Shown in pieces: positions 1 through 15,400 of a DNA stretch of 64,000 nucleotides; position 1 is the first letter of the stretch; every line of letters starts with the position of its first letter. A model generated the notes under the pieces. The model saw only the letters and a list, made by a program, of their open reading frames with translations. It searched no databases and was not told the origin of the DNA. The stretch is from Malurus cyaneus samueli (lineage: Eukaryota; Chordata; Aves; Passeriformes; Maluridae), in assembly GCA_009741485.1 (NCBI GenBank), contig CM019236.1, positions 36,718,568 through 36,782,567 of the forward strand. The letters run 5' to 3'. The translations under genes were made by a program, and so were the position numbers.

Positions 1-250
1 TGTATGAGTAATCAGCCAGCCAGTCTGTGGAAGTCAAATCTGAACAACTTCTATTTCTCTAAATATGAGCTACTCAGCAGTTCTATTAAAGCTATTACCA
101 TTTAAGCCAAATCTTAGAACTGTATCCAAGAGATGGAGGCAATGTAGCAAATAAACTGTCATCCCGTAACACCATTAGTCTGTCATTATTTCATAATTTT
201 TTTCTGATCCTTTCTCTATGGCACAACAATATTCAAAGGAAAAAACTTAC

Positions 251-401
251 GGTAACATTGGACACAAACTTGATCTAGAATAACCGAAAACTTGGGCGTC
301 AGTGGTGGCAGTGGGTCAAGTTCAATTTTCTTGAAGTCTTCTGGACAATCATTCTTTAAATGACCTTCCCGTTTGCACAAGCTACATACTACTGTAGGAG
401 A
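251..401 (-). CDS. TUT7: TUT7 exon 14, first CCHC zinc knuckle (codons 958-1007)
   Basis: Encodes VVCSLCKREGHLKNDCPEDF, a zinc knuckle of spacing C-X2-C-X4-H-X4-C, then PLPPLTPKFSVILDQVC, which opens the catalytic module. The acceptor is TTCATACAG and the donor is C|GTAAGT. This was too short to appear as a long reading frame and was found by reading the reverse strand. The next exon lies outside the window. Confidence 0.93.
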
Positions 402-3400
402 CTGTATGAACAGAAAGCAAGGCTGGTTTTAACAACTATAGTACTTTAATAAATTTGAGCAACATTTCCATACACTTCTGCCAGAACATCAGTAATGCAT
501 GTTTATGTTCTGTCAGCTTGCTTACCTTGCCCTTTGTAAAAGCTTGTTTACTGAACTGATAAAAAAGTTCAGTTTCTAAGCATGGTTCTACCACTGTGCT
601 CTCTTCAGAATGGCGTCGCTTGTCAGTGAGATACTCCTGACTCATACTGAACTTCAGCAATCCATCCACATTTTCTTTTAATTGTTCATTCTCATGTTTA
701 CTGGGGACAGAAAATTCATCTTCTTCCTCTGACAGTGCATCATCAGATCCAGTGCATGTGTTATCTAATTCACCTCCAGCTCTTACGGTAACACTGCATT
801 CTCTCTGATTTAGAAGACTTACTGCTTCCTCCTCTTCCTCCTCATCATCTGAGTTAATCATTTGGGATATTTGACTCTGTGATGAACGTAGGAATTTTTG
901 TGGGGATTCATCCAGTTCATCAGTACCTTCAGTGCTATCCTCATCAATGTCAATCTTGTCCTCCATTATACCACTGCACTCCATGCCAAATTCATCACTC
1001 TCTGTAAGTGCAGCATTTCGAAAACCTTCCAAGTCTGAAGTACTACATGTCTCTACATCATGCTCATTCACTGAAACAGGGAGATCTCCACTGTCACTGT
1101 CTTCATCGATTGTCTGCTCAGCAGCCAAAACATTATTCCACCGTCTTTTTTGTTGCTCATGTTCGTCCTCTTCCTCCTCTTCGTCATCTTCATTTTCACT
1201 CTCTGTCTCTTCACAACTAGGTTTAAAATCCTCATTATCTCCAAAAATAACTTCCTCAATTATACAGTCTGAATCTTCATGGGTAATTCCCAAATGACTC
1301 ATATCATCAGCCAATTCTTCTTCTGTGAAACTTTCTGAGCCATCACAGAGTTTTGTAGGATCAATTTTATGTTCCTTGGGCATACATGTAGTCTCTGTTA
1401 TGCAATCATCCACTATGGCTGTGTTTGTTCTACCATCTGACTTTTGCAAACCAGAATCTTCATGATTTATAGCATCTTTTCCATGGTCCAGCACTTCAGA
1501 TTTCTCCTCACTTGTATTTGAAGTGGGTATTTTGCTCCATTTTGCACTTTTTTTGTGAGGCAAGGCAAAATACTTGTAAGTTGCTCTCAGGCAGTGAAGA
1601 ATATATTCATATACTAGCTGGCTATTCAAAGTTCTTGCCACATTCCTTTTGACTGAGTATGGATCTAGTAGAAAGATGAAGTGAGCCAGAAGCAAAAGAG
1701 TTAACTTCTTAAAAAAAAAATCATTTACATCCTTACAGAGTTTGAATTGCTAGTTATTCTTAAACACAAGATCTATGAATTGTGCTGAAGACAATTTTTA
1801 AGGTCATTTAATTATTTCTGACAATGCTGAAAATAATCCCCAATAAAGACACTAAAATAATTAAAAAAAAAATTCTACTATAATCAGTCCAATACTAAAA
1901 ATTTTAACACATAGTATCAATAGCCAAGTCAGCACCTTATGAAAATTTAAGTTAACAAACTTCAAAGAACTGTTAGACATATTTCTATACCTTCCACAGC
2001 AATGCGTTTTTTAGGCCAGTCCTTTGATTCACGAGACACAGGTTCTTTGAGTCGTATGCTAATAACCAAATCAGCCATATTGAACTCCAAAGCATAGAAA
2101 CGAAGCAGTTCAAGCCACAGCTGACCAACAGGTGCTGAACACTGATGACTTAAATCAAATACTAAGGGAACCTGTCAATACAGAAGAAAACCTTAAAAAA
2201 TATTTAGTGAACAGGCATTTACCTGTTTAACTGTTACACTTCCTTTATTTCATCTGTAATGCAGTAGGATAGAATTTATCATTGCATCTCTAGTAATGCA
2301 ATTGCAATAAAAACTGCAATCAACAAGTTGGAAGAGATAGTATAAAACTTCAAAACACTGCAGCAAAAATTAAAATTAGAATCAATGATTAATAAAAAAA
2401 TCTTCTTAAAGTGTTTATGCTGCAACTTATAAGTTTCAAAGAAGGAAGTGTATCTCATCTAACGGGACTGAAGCAATCACACAGCCTATTTTTTAGTCAA
2501 ATCTAGGCTGAATTGTTAACTCTCACAAAATGTAATTACTTACTGTTTCTTACAAAGTTGTAATTTCAAAAATAATTTGTAAGACAATTAAAAGCAAAAA
2601 ATAAATATTTTTCATATGCTTCATCTAATTTCATGATAAAGCTGCTCCAACTCTGTAAACCACATTCTCCCTGACAGATTAAAATTCAGGGTCTTATCAA
2701 GGAATTTGAAATCATATTTATTTTCCTACCAGCTCCCCAGCACCAAGAGCTTGAAGAAAGCAGCTGGGCAATCTCTTAGTTCAGCTCATGGTCTTGAAAC
2801 ATAAACACAAACTGAAATTTTGTTCTTTTAAGAAAAGGAATGACTGCTAGACTACGACAGAAATAAATGTGAAAGTTCAGACCTTGCCCCTTCTAGAGGA
2901 AGTTTCTTGTGGCAAATCAGAATCATCAGTGGGGTTATGCTCCCAAACCACAGCATCGTTCTTGACTTCTCTCAGATTAAAATTAGTTAATTTGTTTAAT
3001 GAAAATCCTTCAATCTAGAGGAAACAGAAAAAGAAACATAGAGGTAAATATATAACCTTGAAATATAACCCCCCACATAGTAAAACAGGTCTAGAACATG
3101 CCCCAAACTTTTCTTCTCTTCTTCCCATACTTCTCTACAAAAAACTCTCAAGAGCTCAGCACTCTTGGAAGGGTGTACTCGTGTGCACACTCCAGAAATA
3201 CAGACCGTGAGGTAGACTGAAAACTGGATGAATGACAGATCCCAGTGGTGCAGGGTCTAAATGCAGGCCTGTCACAAGTGTTGTCCCCCAGGGGTCAATT
3301 CTGGGTCCAGTGTTGTTTAATTTGTTCAGCAGTGACTCGGACCAAGGGACAGATGTCTCCTCATCAGGTCACTGTGACACAGAGTGGGAGCAGTGGCCGA

Positions 3401-6400
3401 TACCCAGAGGGCTGAGCAGCCCCTCAGAAGGGCCTCAACAGGGGGAGAGATGGCAGAGAGAAACCTTCTGAAATTCAGCAAAGGCAAATGCAGGATCCTG
3501 CACTGGGGAGGAACAGCCCCAGGCACCAGCACAGGCTGGGGCTGATCTGCTGGGAAGCAGCTCTGTGGAGAAGGACCTGGGGATCCTGGTGGACAACAAA
3601 CTGTCCCTGAGCCAGCAGTGTGCCCTGGTGGCCATGAAGGCCAAGGGTGTCCTGGGATGCATCAGTAAGAGCATGGCCAGCAGGACAAGGGAGCTGATCC
3701 TTCCCCTCTGCTCAGCCCTGGAGAGGCACATCTGGGCTCCTCTGGACACGAGAGACATGGAGCTCCTGGAATGGGTCCAGCAGAGCGCTACACAGATCAA
3801 TAAAGGACTGGAGCACCTCACTTATGAGGAAAGGCTGAGGGAAAATGGGCCTGTTCAGCCTTGAGGAGAGTAAACAGAGGGGACCTTGTCAATGTCTGAG
3901 GGTATGACGGGAGGGTATCAAGAGGATGGATCCAGGCTCTGGCAGGAAGCTCCAGGGAGGAACAGGACAAGAGGAAAGAGGCACAATCTGATGCACAGGA
4001 AGTAAGTACCACCTGAACACAAGGAAGAACTTCTTCACTGTGTGGGTGACCAAGCACTAGAACAGACTGTCCTGCAAACTTTGACTTTATGTCATGCAAC
4101 TCCTTCTTCCCACATTAGACAAACATAAATACACATATTTTAATCATATGGCTATACACAGCCATTTTTCTCACCCAGTTCAGAGACACCTGACATGAGA
4201 CATGGACCATGAGACATGGACCTTGCTAACTGCAAGGTCCATGTAATTGGTTAGGGGAACTGGACCATGCATGCTAACCGCAATAAGAGACTAAGTACAA
4301 AAATGAGCACCATACACATAATACATAAATGGTGTCCCGGAGAACTGCATTCTGGATCTGTATCCACAATACAACTCCTGATACCAAGATGCATTTCAGT
4401 TTCTAAACCCAAGAAATACATGCTCTAAACTCCTATGTGATCCCTTCGGAATCACACCAGTGTGCTCCCCGAGCAGGCTCTATGTTTTGGCGAATCAGAT
4501 GTCAAATTCCAAGACACTGTTTTGGGATATAGCTTTGTGGATTGAGTTCTCAAGAGTTTGAAAGAAAGGTTCAAAAAAATGAACAAATTGTCTCAAAATG
4601 CATTATTCAATGACCAGTTCTCCTTATTTACAGAAGCGGCAACAGAGCACTTAATTCAATGACTAGGATGTTGAAATGCAACCTTTCAGCTAGCCATACT
4701 AAGGTTAGGTGTAGTCTGGATGAATTCACATTCTTAATTCCTGCGAAAATGGTTCACTTATGGCTTGTTCAGAGTAGCATAAAGGTGACAGAATATAGAC
4801 CACCACAAGCACTGATCCTCTCATTCATACTTTTCAGTGTGCTAATACACATACCCATGATCCCAAATAGACAGGTAGAAAAGGCTCCTTCCTCTGTTGC
4901 AGAAAGAAAATAACCATTAAAGCGAACACATTAGGTGACAAGCCTCCCTCTTCAGGATGATCAACACAGCATAACTGTAAAAACAAATTGTGAAGTCATT
5001 GAAGTTTCAAGTGGCACCATGAAAAATACTCTTCTAATTACTGTCACACTGAATACTGACAGAAACTCAGAGCTCTTACCAGACAGAGTTTGTTCTCAAG
5101 GCCTGCGTATTTACTGCAGTTATCTTTACTACTGTATTTTCAATGTAAGAGCCATAGGATGCAGACTGGCAAAACAGACAGTATACAGCACATTTGCTAA
5201 AAATGATGCCTCCTTTTGAGCAGATATAGTACATGTAAAGATTTTTCTATTTTTAAAATTAATATTTTAATTTCAGACACAACAGATTTAGAACAATTAG
5301 CTAATTCACAAGGTAGTTTTCATCTTCAGTAGAGACAAACAGTTCATTTTTTTTCACAATGAATTAAGTTTGAGAAACCAGCAATTCTGTTTCATATACA
5401 TTTCTCTGACTAGTCACTAGCTCATAACAGAGCAGTCTGCATGCCACTGAAGCTTAAAATTCCACTTTTGAAATTCAGTGGGAATGATCATACACAATAA
5501 CTATTTTATAATTTATAAAATTTACAATTCATAAAAACTCATGTCCTTATTTCAATTCTTTTTCCAAGGACTCTTTCAACAAATTTTTCTAAACCATAAC
5601 TAGAGGCAAAATATCAGAGTTCATTGAATATTTATTCACAGATAAGGGAATACAAACGATTCTCACCTTTGCCCAGTACCTGAAGGCAATCACTAAAGGT
5701 ACGATAGTAGGTTCCAGCTTTCCAAGTGTAGCCAAATGGTTTGTTGTCAGACAAGCATTCTCATTCCCCGCACTCACTTTACAAATAAGGCCACTAAAAT
5801 CCAAAAGGAAACAAAAGATCTTGGAGGTTTTGCAACAACATCCACAGGTCAGATAATATCTCACAGAACAGTGCAGCAGAAGGCTGCAAGGAAAGACTTG
5901 ACAGCCTCTCAAAGACAGCATCTCTGCATGAGAAGCAGCATGCAATACTAATTTCATTTATGGTTAGGTTGAGATATATGCGTTATAATTTTCTGTACAA
6001 GTTTTTTAAGATACAATTAAAATTTAAGGATTTTTTCTAATGGTATTAAATTACTGAATTGAAGAAGTTGTAGTATTACTCTCCTTCATGAAACAAAAAT
6101 ATCTTCCCATACCACATTCACCAGAAAACAGTTTATATGCTGTTTTCATGGAACATGAAATATTTTTCAACACTGAGGAATCAAGGTAGTAACAAATAAC
6201 TGGTAATATTTTTATCAGTAACTATTTATAGAATGTTTCATGAATCTTAATTAATATTCATCAAATGGGCAAAATAAAATATCATTCACTTATTCTCAAA
6301 GTATTAGTGAAGCTAAGCAAACTGTTCTTAACCTTACAGAAGTCTATCATTTACTACGGTATGTACACTACCTATAAGAAAGAAAAGTTTCTGCTTAAGC

Positions 6401-9400
6401 AATAATCCCAAATGGAAGGGTAAGGGTACATGCTGGAAGCCATAATGGTTGAAGGGATTGGGAAATACACAGCTGAGGACAGAACAACCCTTACCCTCTT
6501 ATTCTAGGCTAGGAATGACTTGCCCATGAGTGTTAGTTTGTGTTTCAAGATCCATGGAACTGTAATAATTTAGTACAGAAACGTCATTTATCAGGTGTTG
6601 GTAATATAATTTACATTGCTATATACTATTAGAACACACAAAGTGACAACCGAGACCTTTGTTTTTCTCTGCACACCACCACTGGTACTCTAGCATGGAA
6701 ATCTGCATCAACTTCCGTAAAAGATTCTAGGTGGGAGAAAGAAAAAGAAGAAGCCACATTAAGAATGGTATTGACAAAAAATGTGTTGAACTGAATTCAA
6801 CTAAAGGAGTACAACAGGTAGAAGTTCAGCTTTCTAATACAATGACTAATTTTGAGAAACATAAAGTACATGTGATGATTTACAAGAGTGACAGGATTAA
6901 TATAAGTATTCTACATGCGATGGGAAGAACTTGGTCCATACAATAAGCACTGTCAGGAAAATACTGAGGAAAACCAGAACTTTTCAAAATTTATATATAG
7001 ACAGTAGGTATAGTTTAGAAGGTGTATTTTGGTTAAGAGCTGGCTTCAAGTAATACAGGCATACAGGCAGATCAACGGCACCTGCAGAATAACATCAGTG
7101 CGAAAAATAAAAACCCAGTGTTACATCACTACTACACAGAAAGAAATTTGTTTTTCCTGATTATCTGACACCACTTTATGTAAATATAGAAGAGGCTTGT
7201 CGACATGATGCGATGTCCTTTTGCTATGCTTTGTTTGTTTTTTCCTCTTATTCTTGATATAGTTATCCAAATATGATTCAGCCATGTTTTGATCTTAACA
7301 CTAAAAAAGTACAAATGCCAAAGTGGTCCTTTCTCTAAGTGGTGTTTATTGATCCAAATTAGACTTATTTTTTAATACCTCACTGTTTCAGTGGGCCAGG
7401 AAGAGAGGAAACTATCAAACAATTTTAGATAGTCAATTCAAAATCCTGAAATGACAAGGTTTTTGTGATGTTACTTAACCAACTGGACACCTAATTTCAT
7501 TGAAAATAATCTTGCTTTTGCCACTGGGGTACCTCAAACATGTAGTGTTCTATCCCTGCATCTTCTCACTCACAGAGAAGACTTTAAACAACATGCTAAT
7601 GTAAATATTGCTTGCTTTTGAGATACATTAGTGATCCTAACATCTTATGAGATCTGGGTCTTCATTCCTCTAATCTGAATGAAAAATAATCCCATTCTCA
7701 ATGACCATAATGGTAATTTGACTAGACTATAAAATGCACATACAATGATGGTGGGGGTGCCACTGAGAAAATATAGGTCAGTAAATAGACATGTTTTGAA
7801 ACATACAGTCTGGTTTCCCAACTGTGGGCACAAAGCAAGGCAAGTAAGCAGTGAAGCTACTTTTTGCAATCTGTACTTTAAAAGAACAGAGTTTTAAGCC
7901 CCCCATATTTTATTTTTTAAGGACCTTAACTTTACTTCTCTGAATTAATGCCCAGAGTTACATTCATTACCTGAAAAAACCCCCAAGTATCTGTATGCAG
8001 TCATTTGTACATGGCCTCACCTGCAGTAACAGACACGTGCACATAATTATAGAAGAAGAGACCTCAATGTGAAAGTACATTACTGGGTTTCTGTTACATG
8101 TGAAAGAACTTGGGCTACTTTCTGTACTATGCTTGGCTAATAGAGCAGGCCAGGGAAAGAAGAGCAGCAGAGGCTACCTCATGTGTAATGACATCTTCAC
8201 TTCTAATGTATAAGATAGCTTCCCACTAGGAATTTCTCATATCATCAAAAATAATGGAACTTTAGTCCTCGTAACACTGAATATTAAACCAAAAGTAGTT
8301 CTGCCAGTGGTATTTTTTCAGTCTCATATCTTACTAAAAAAGAATAGCATGTGGTGTACGTGTGCAATAGTGGTTAAATTCAACAATAATAAGCAGTGAT
8401 AATTTAATGGAATTGAGAAGGCAGCAATTCTTTCTTACCATTGTTCTGGAGACTTTCTTGCACAAGTAAGAGAACATCTGGTTGAGACATCTGTCAATAA
8501 AAGGAATATAGCTGTTTTTTTTATCAACCACCTGTCAGAAAGGTGATTTTCAAATTTAAACTGCTTGTAGGTGTTCTTGACTATTATTAAGTTGTATCAA
8601 AAGGAACGGGAACTCTGCTTGTTTTGAGGGACAAAAAAATAATCCTGGAGTAATTGTAGGTAAAGTTATTTTTACCTCTATCAAAGACTTGATTATGGTA
8701 AAAAAAAACTCCCACCAACATAATTACTGTTTCACTGTGCTTAAATATGACTGCATTCTGACATAGTGGATTTACATAATGTCAAAGATTGGAGTTACAC
8801 GTTTTTCAAAATTATATGCAATTTATTAACTTGGATCATTCTTTGTTTCCTAAAGAAATTGTTGAATTCTTACAATGGGACTGCAGATCAACTGCAGCAG
8901 GAGTAAGTTTAAATAAGGAATCAAGCCTTTGATTGCTTTCCAAAGTTCAAGCACAAATATGCATAGAAACAATTAACATGACAAATCAAGACTTTCAACT
9001 ACTCCACATATAAATAACACAATAGGGTTTCATGGCTCAAATACAACCTAGTAGTCAAAATGTGCATGTGTGAATATATCAATACAAAACCAGGATCAAC
9101 ACAGAAACAAGATCACAGAAGTGCCATTTAATCCAGCTGTTAGAGAACAGAAATAGTCATCTGTCTCATAACACTGCTATAGTACAGATGGTTTCAATGT
9201 TTTCAGAAGTTTCAGACAGCTGACATCAAATCTTTGGGAAATCCCACCAATGATGTCTCCTGGGTTTGAAGAGGATGCTTTCAGTAAAACACAAAGCTGT
9301 ATTATACTGCCTGATCACTACTGCTCTGTGAAGAAAGGGATGTTATTTTAAGACCAGACCAGCTCTGTGTTTACCCAATGGGCTTTTAGAAAATCAATTA

Positions 9401-12400
9401 TTTTACCACACTGTAAAATATATTTAAAATATAATCTACATAAAGATGCAAACATTCAAAACCACTTACATATACATAACAAAATGGCCTTACTTACACT
9501 GGCAGGAAACTGGATATCTATGTTTACGTCTGAAGTTTTGAAACCAAATCTGCTATATGAAGAGCCATACAATCTTAATGAACACTCTGCAAGAAAAAGA
9601 ATCATACTTCATTTACACTCAGCCTAATTCTAAGTCTGTAGCTACTTTAGAGCATTGTTAATATGTCTTAAATCTACACCTGATTTTGATAACCACAGGA
9701 ACAGCAGAAGGGTCTTCCAACAACCCAGAATTACTATTAAATCCTGCCCTCCATGCTATCGCTGATAAAGGCTGATCATGAAGGTCAAATCCTCCCCACA
9801 TCCTTTTCATCTTCACTTTTTACTACAGGCCTGTTTGGGTCATGAGCACTATTGTAATTTAACTCAAAACTCGGTTACATTGCTACATCATGTTCAAAAA
9901 GACTAACGAACATGCTGGTTTAGACGAACATGCAGTTTTCATTTCATAAGCTGTTGGGGATTTGGTTTTGGTTGATTTCTTTTTTGTTTGTCCAGTTTTT
10001 ATCAAGTTGGCATATCTAACACTTAAAACAAATTGCAAATACCTGGCAATTTTTGACGCAGCAAGTTTTCCATCACTGTTTTAATGTTAAGCCTTTCCTC
10101 TAGATCTTCATTATTTAAGCCAAACTCCTGCACTACATTTTCAATAGCAACACAGATAGCTTGTATCTGGGAAGGTGTCGGAGGAGGAAGAGCAGTCAGC
10201 AGTTGTTCTTCTTGCTTTTCCTTCAAACAAAAGACCAGAGTAATGAGTTTCTTGAGCTGCTTTATTGTGCTAGAATGAATGACAACAACCCATCTCAAGT
10301 AATACCACTACCACAGGAGGCTTCAGTAATGTTCAGAGATACGTATGTATATTATATATATATATATATATAAATACATACACATGTACTTGCCACATAA
10401 AAAAAAAAAATCACCAGTTCTTCATCACCTATGACGTGTGAAAAGGTAGGAGCTAAAGAGGAACAACATCAGAAATTTTGCATAAGATGTATTTTTGTCC
10501 ACTTCAAGCAGAGAAAGTTGAAGAATATACTTTTTTTAAAAAAGTAGAATTGATGTTAAGCTGGATGTCATTTTGATGCTTATGCTCAAAACAAACCTAT
10601 TTCCTTCACATATAAACATGTTCTGTAATACTTCAAGAATTTTTATTTTTTACAGTATTTCTGAATTGAAATATTCCCTCTGACATACAGGTTATAATTT
10701 CTAAATCTGCCATACCAACAATGCTTGCTTATTGCTACTTCTCATTGTAAAAGCCAGGTCCCAAGCTTACTGTTTTAATCAGTATCACTAAGAAAGAGAT
10801 TGAAACATAGTAAAAACTAAGCAATTTTAAAAGCAGTGCAGTTTCGTCATTACTGAGGGGTGAGGAAGGTTTAATTAAACTACTGTTCATACCTTTTCTT
10901 GTGCTTAACTCACCTTTAAGATTTTCTTGTGTCTTTTGTCTTTAATATGTTTATGAGCAAAAGCCACTGACTCAATCAAAACATCACACAGTTTGCAGGT
11001 GTATTTTGCTGATGGGTAGCTTCGAGGTTGCTAAAATAAAAGCAGTAAAAAGAATAAAAACAGTAAAAAGAGCCCCAAAATATATAAAGCTATTACTTTC
11101 ACTTCATTCAATACCTTTGTTAAGTTAAATAATTTTTTCTGAAATCTGTACCCACTCACTTCAGCTTCCCATATTGGCCATCAAAAGGTCTGTGCATCAA
11201 ATACAATGTCAGAAGAACAACACCATGTCGATTACACCCAATCACTCTTTCACAGGAGGAAATACCCAATGCCCATGTGAGACTATAGTAATTGAATAAA
11301 CCAATCCTCCAGAATTTTAGTTAAGATCAGATGTTATTCCAGGAATTAAAGGAGAGACTTTTTTGAGCTTGAATTTTTATCAATATTGTAGTAAAAATCC
11401 CCAAAAGATAACCTGATTTCTTTTTACAACTCATTAACAGCAGTAACGTTACTTAAATTCTATAACTAAACTTTCTAGCTACAATAAGAGATATTGCTCA
11501 AAGTACAATGTATTACAGGCAAAAAAATAAGAGAGGTCTATCTGTATAAGTAAAGACAGCGGCACCTTCTTCAGCCTGTAAATGTAGTCTCGCTTCAATC
11601 GTTCTTCAGCTTGCTGCAGCCCCAGAAGTTCTTTTGCCGACAGCACAGATTCGTCTATGACTGGATTATCCACTTCATCATGATCATACTCATCTTTTCT
11701 AGTTCTTCTCGATTGTCTTGGTTTTCTAAGCTTCTTAATTTCTTAAAAAGAGTTATGAGCACAAACGTGTCAAATAATTGCACTGCCACACAGCATTTTA
11801 AAGACAATTTTTCCAATTAACATTCTACTTACTTGCAAGTCAAAGAAGGCACAATTCACCTAGCTAGGTATGGTTTCACAATCTGTTCTGGGCAAGTCTG
11901 ATAACAGTGAGTGTGTATTAATGTCATAACCCATAGTACCTTTGTCCCAAACTACAAATAAACCTACTAATTTGCCCCACTGAAGACAACAAACTTATTT
12001 AGATACTTCGGTAAAACTGGAAAAAAACCCCAAAATACTAAATACAATAGATTTCACTGCCTACCTGAGATGTATCTGTCTATCATTATAATGAAAAGAC
12101 AGAATGTATTATCCCAAGATTTCAGAATGCCTGGTAAGGCTTTGGTAGGTGAATAAGGTAGGCTATAGGTACAACAGAATAAAAAAGTGTAGGCAAATTT
12201 TAATGATTTATAAGAGCTAGCAGCACTATGATATGGTGCTGTCATGGCTTAGCTGACATATGACAATTTATTAACAGGCGATATTACCAGTGATAAAGAC
12301 ATTTGCCTTTATAAAGCAGTATATGGATCAGTATTACCTTCACAATATTAAACAGACAAGTGAAAACAAGTAAGCGCCATTGCTGACTTACAGAGAATAA

Positions 12401-15400
12401 AGAATGGACTTGCTAGATATTTGCACATTGCTTAATAAAGCTGTAAAACTGTAATAATAATAATGTAGCTTAAAAAGCCTGTTATGTCTACAGCAAAAGC
12501 TCTGGAATGAATGAATGTAAACACCACTTCTACTTTTAGGCAAATTTTGTCATTCTGAAGAAGTTGCTATTGGCCCAAAGCCAAATACCTGTAAAAATCA
12601 TCTCAGGAATGAATATACAGAGGTCAGATTTTCACACATGACTTCAGATCACATCTTGCCTTTCACTTGCACAGATATACACGATGTGCCACTGCATGGA
12701 ATTTCTCAAGTTTCCTTCTTCTAAGAAAGTTAATGCAACTTTCTTAAACTCCCAAACCTTCATCACAGTATGGGGCTTTGATTTATAACAATTAAAAAGA
12801 CTCAAAAAACCTCCAGATAAACTGCTCTACCAAACACATTTACAAAGTTTCTTTTCTGCGACCACAATTTTTGTCTCAAATAATAAGCAAAAAGGAAAAA
12901 CACAGCTGTGTATTTTTGACCAGTTATTTGATTCAGTTCACCAAACAGCATGCGTTGATGATGTAAACAGTACTAGGACAAGAACGGTAATGTACTTTCT
13001 TTCTTTCACCAGCAGCACAAGTTTAAACTAGAATAAACAGAATTTCGACCTAATAGGTTGCAGTAGCAATACATCAAAAAATACTCCAGGGAGCAGAAAT
13101 GGAAGTCTGAGCTTCTGAGTCTTCCTCATCCCTTCCATTTTTGCAGTGACACTTCTGCTCAAATTCCTAAGATGCACCACAGCTGTTTGACTACATTTTT
13201 AACTAATCAGTGTACATAGAACCTGAAGGCCTATTAATGTCTTCACAGAAAAGCCTATGACCTCTGCCTACTTATCAACTATTTCTGTAGCCAACAGGTA
13301 ACTTTAAAAAAAAAATCAAATTAAATAAATAATTCTAATATTTGGTAGGTACAGTGGTGACAGTCTAATTATAGGTTAATGATTAAATAAAGTACTAAAG
13401 GCAAGTTAAAGCTGCAGGTAAAACCGTTTCTCAGAGATTTGGTAAACTTCCTTATGAGCAAGGAAAGGTAATGAAAAGGATAACTGCATAAAATATTTCA
13501 AGTAAATGCTAAAAGAAACATTTTAGTAATTTTGCTACCTGACACATGTAAAACTTTTGAGGAGACCTTAAGAGGTGAGCTGTGCCATGCCTGTGCTTCA
13601 CAGCAGGATGAAATGAACTTTGTCAAATCTAGAAAATGTTCAACCTGTTCTTAAAACCTTTCACGTACCTTTTCTATGAGCTACCCAGACAATCTCTCCA
13701 GTAGTTCCCTAGCTTTATTTTTAGAAACTTGCCCTTTATTCCTCATCTGAACCTTTCCTGCTCAATTTTAGGCCCACTGCTTGTGTCCCATCTAGTGGAA
13801 AGAAACAAGACAGTTTACTACACCAGCTTTTTACCATCTTCCTAGACAGAGGAAGATTGTTACTATGCCTTCTTAGTCTTTTCATTTTGCAGAGACTGAG
13901 CATTGCTCAGAGTTTTAATAGCTGCAGCTTCCTACGTGTCTTGACAATCTTCTTGCTCTTCTTTGGAATGCTTCCAATTTATTCACATAAGTGGGGTGCC
14001 AAAACTGGACAGAGTACTGCAGTTGAGTTTACAGAAGACTCAGAAGAGTACTTCAGACTGTGAGATGTTTCTCATGCCTCACAGCCCATGATACTGATCT
14101 TAGCATCTTCTGATTCACTATCATTTCAGATTCTTCTCTGAAAAAAATAACTTATCTTTTCTCCTTATTACCAGTTGATAATCCTACTTAAAAAACAGTA
14201 TTCATCCTTTGTATTTCATCCTATATGTAGGTCATTACTCCAATTGTACAAAGTAACTTTAATTGACCTTCCTGTCTTTCTGCATTCCATTCCTAGCAGC
14301 TCCACAGCATATTCAATTTCATGGCATGCAATTAATAAGTCTGCTGTCTTCATTCATCATTAGAGTAGTATAATAAACATTGAATGGAATAGAATCATCA
14401 TTCACTTGATGTTTGCTTACTACTTTCCATAACTTCGACAAACGCTTTAGTAGTTTCTGAGTATAGCTACCTAATTAGCTCAGAAAGTATCTTACACGTT
14501 AATCCAGACATTCTCCACTAGTTTACATACAGAACTGTCACAGAGCATCTAAGAAGTACAGTATACTAGTACCAGCAATAGCTACCAACTGCCTTTTTCA
14601 TGTCAACAGAGGACTGATTAAAAAAAGAAATCAGGCTTGGCATATTTTTCCTAACAATCATACTACTATACTTTCTTTGTTTTGAAACACTTACAGCATA
14701 TTATATTATTTGTTCCAAAACTGACTTCCAAGATTAATGTTGCACACAATTATTTTAATTCCAATTTTAAGAGACACTTCCCTTTCCTGTGATAAGCAGC
14801 TTACTTCCCCTGAGTAAGTTCTCAAATGTGAGTGGTTCCAAAAATCTATTTAAGTGCGCTTCTGAAGTTTCACAACAAAAAAAAAATTCCGAGATACAAT
14901 ACTGAGAAACGAAACTTGTGAATACTCTGTGCCCTCTCCTCATGTGAGGCTGAGTTGTGTGCAGCTTACTTCTAACAATGAAAGACACTGGGCACCTGCT
15001 CACAGTTTATCTTTCTAGTGACAGCTAGTATCAAGGGAAAGGACATTTAATTCCTGGACTTCCTGATATCAACTGGCAATAGTTTTTCTTCTCAGCAGAG
15101 GGTCTGATCACTACTGTGTTTAGCTCCTGCTCCTAACTGAAACAAGACAGGCTTCACGTCAACTGGTGTTCTGTGTTGGCAGCACCACATCCGTGCCTTA
15201 GTCTTTCTTATTTCACATACTCATATTCTTGATATTCTTTGAAGCTTCCTTTTTCTGCTTTACTTGCATTCAATGAAAATATTATGGTATTGCTCACTTC
15301 GTCCTCCCTTACCCTGCCCTTCCCTACATTCCAATGTTTTGAGTTTGTACTTCCATTATCAGTACCAACTACCCACAGGGAAGTTCAGTATGTATAGAGA

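Noticed and set aside
932..1297. Ser-rich 121-codon + strand frame
   Set aside because: Mirror of the acidic Glu/Asp codons of TUT7 exon 13.
3232..3864. CR1-derived open frames (79 and 99 codons) as genes
   Set aside because: Fragments of a decayed reverse-transcriptase frame, without start context or catalytic residues.
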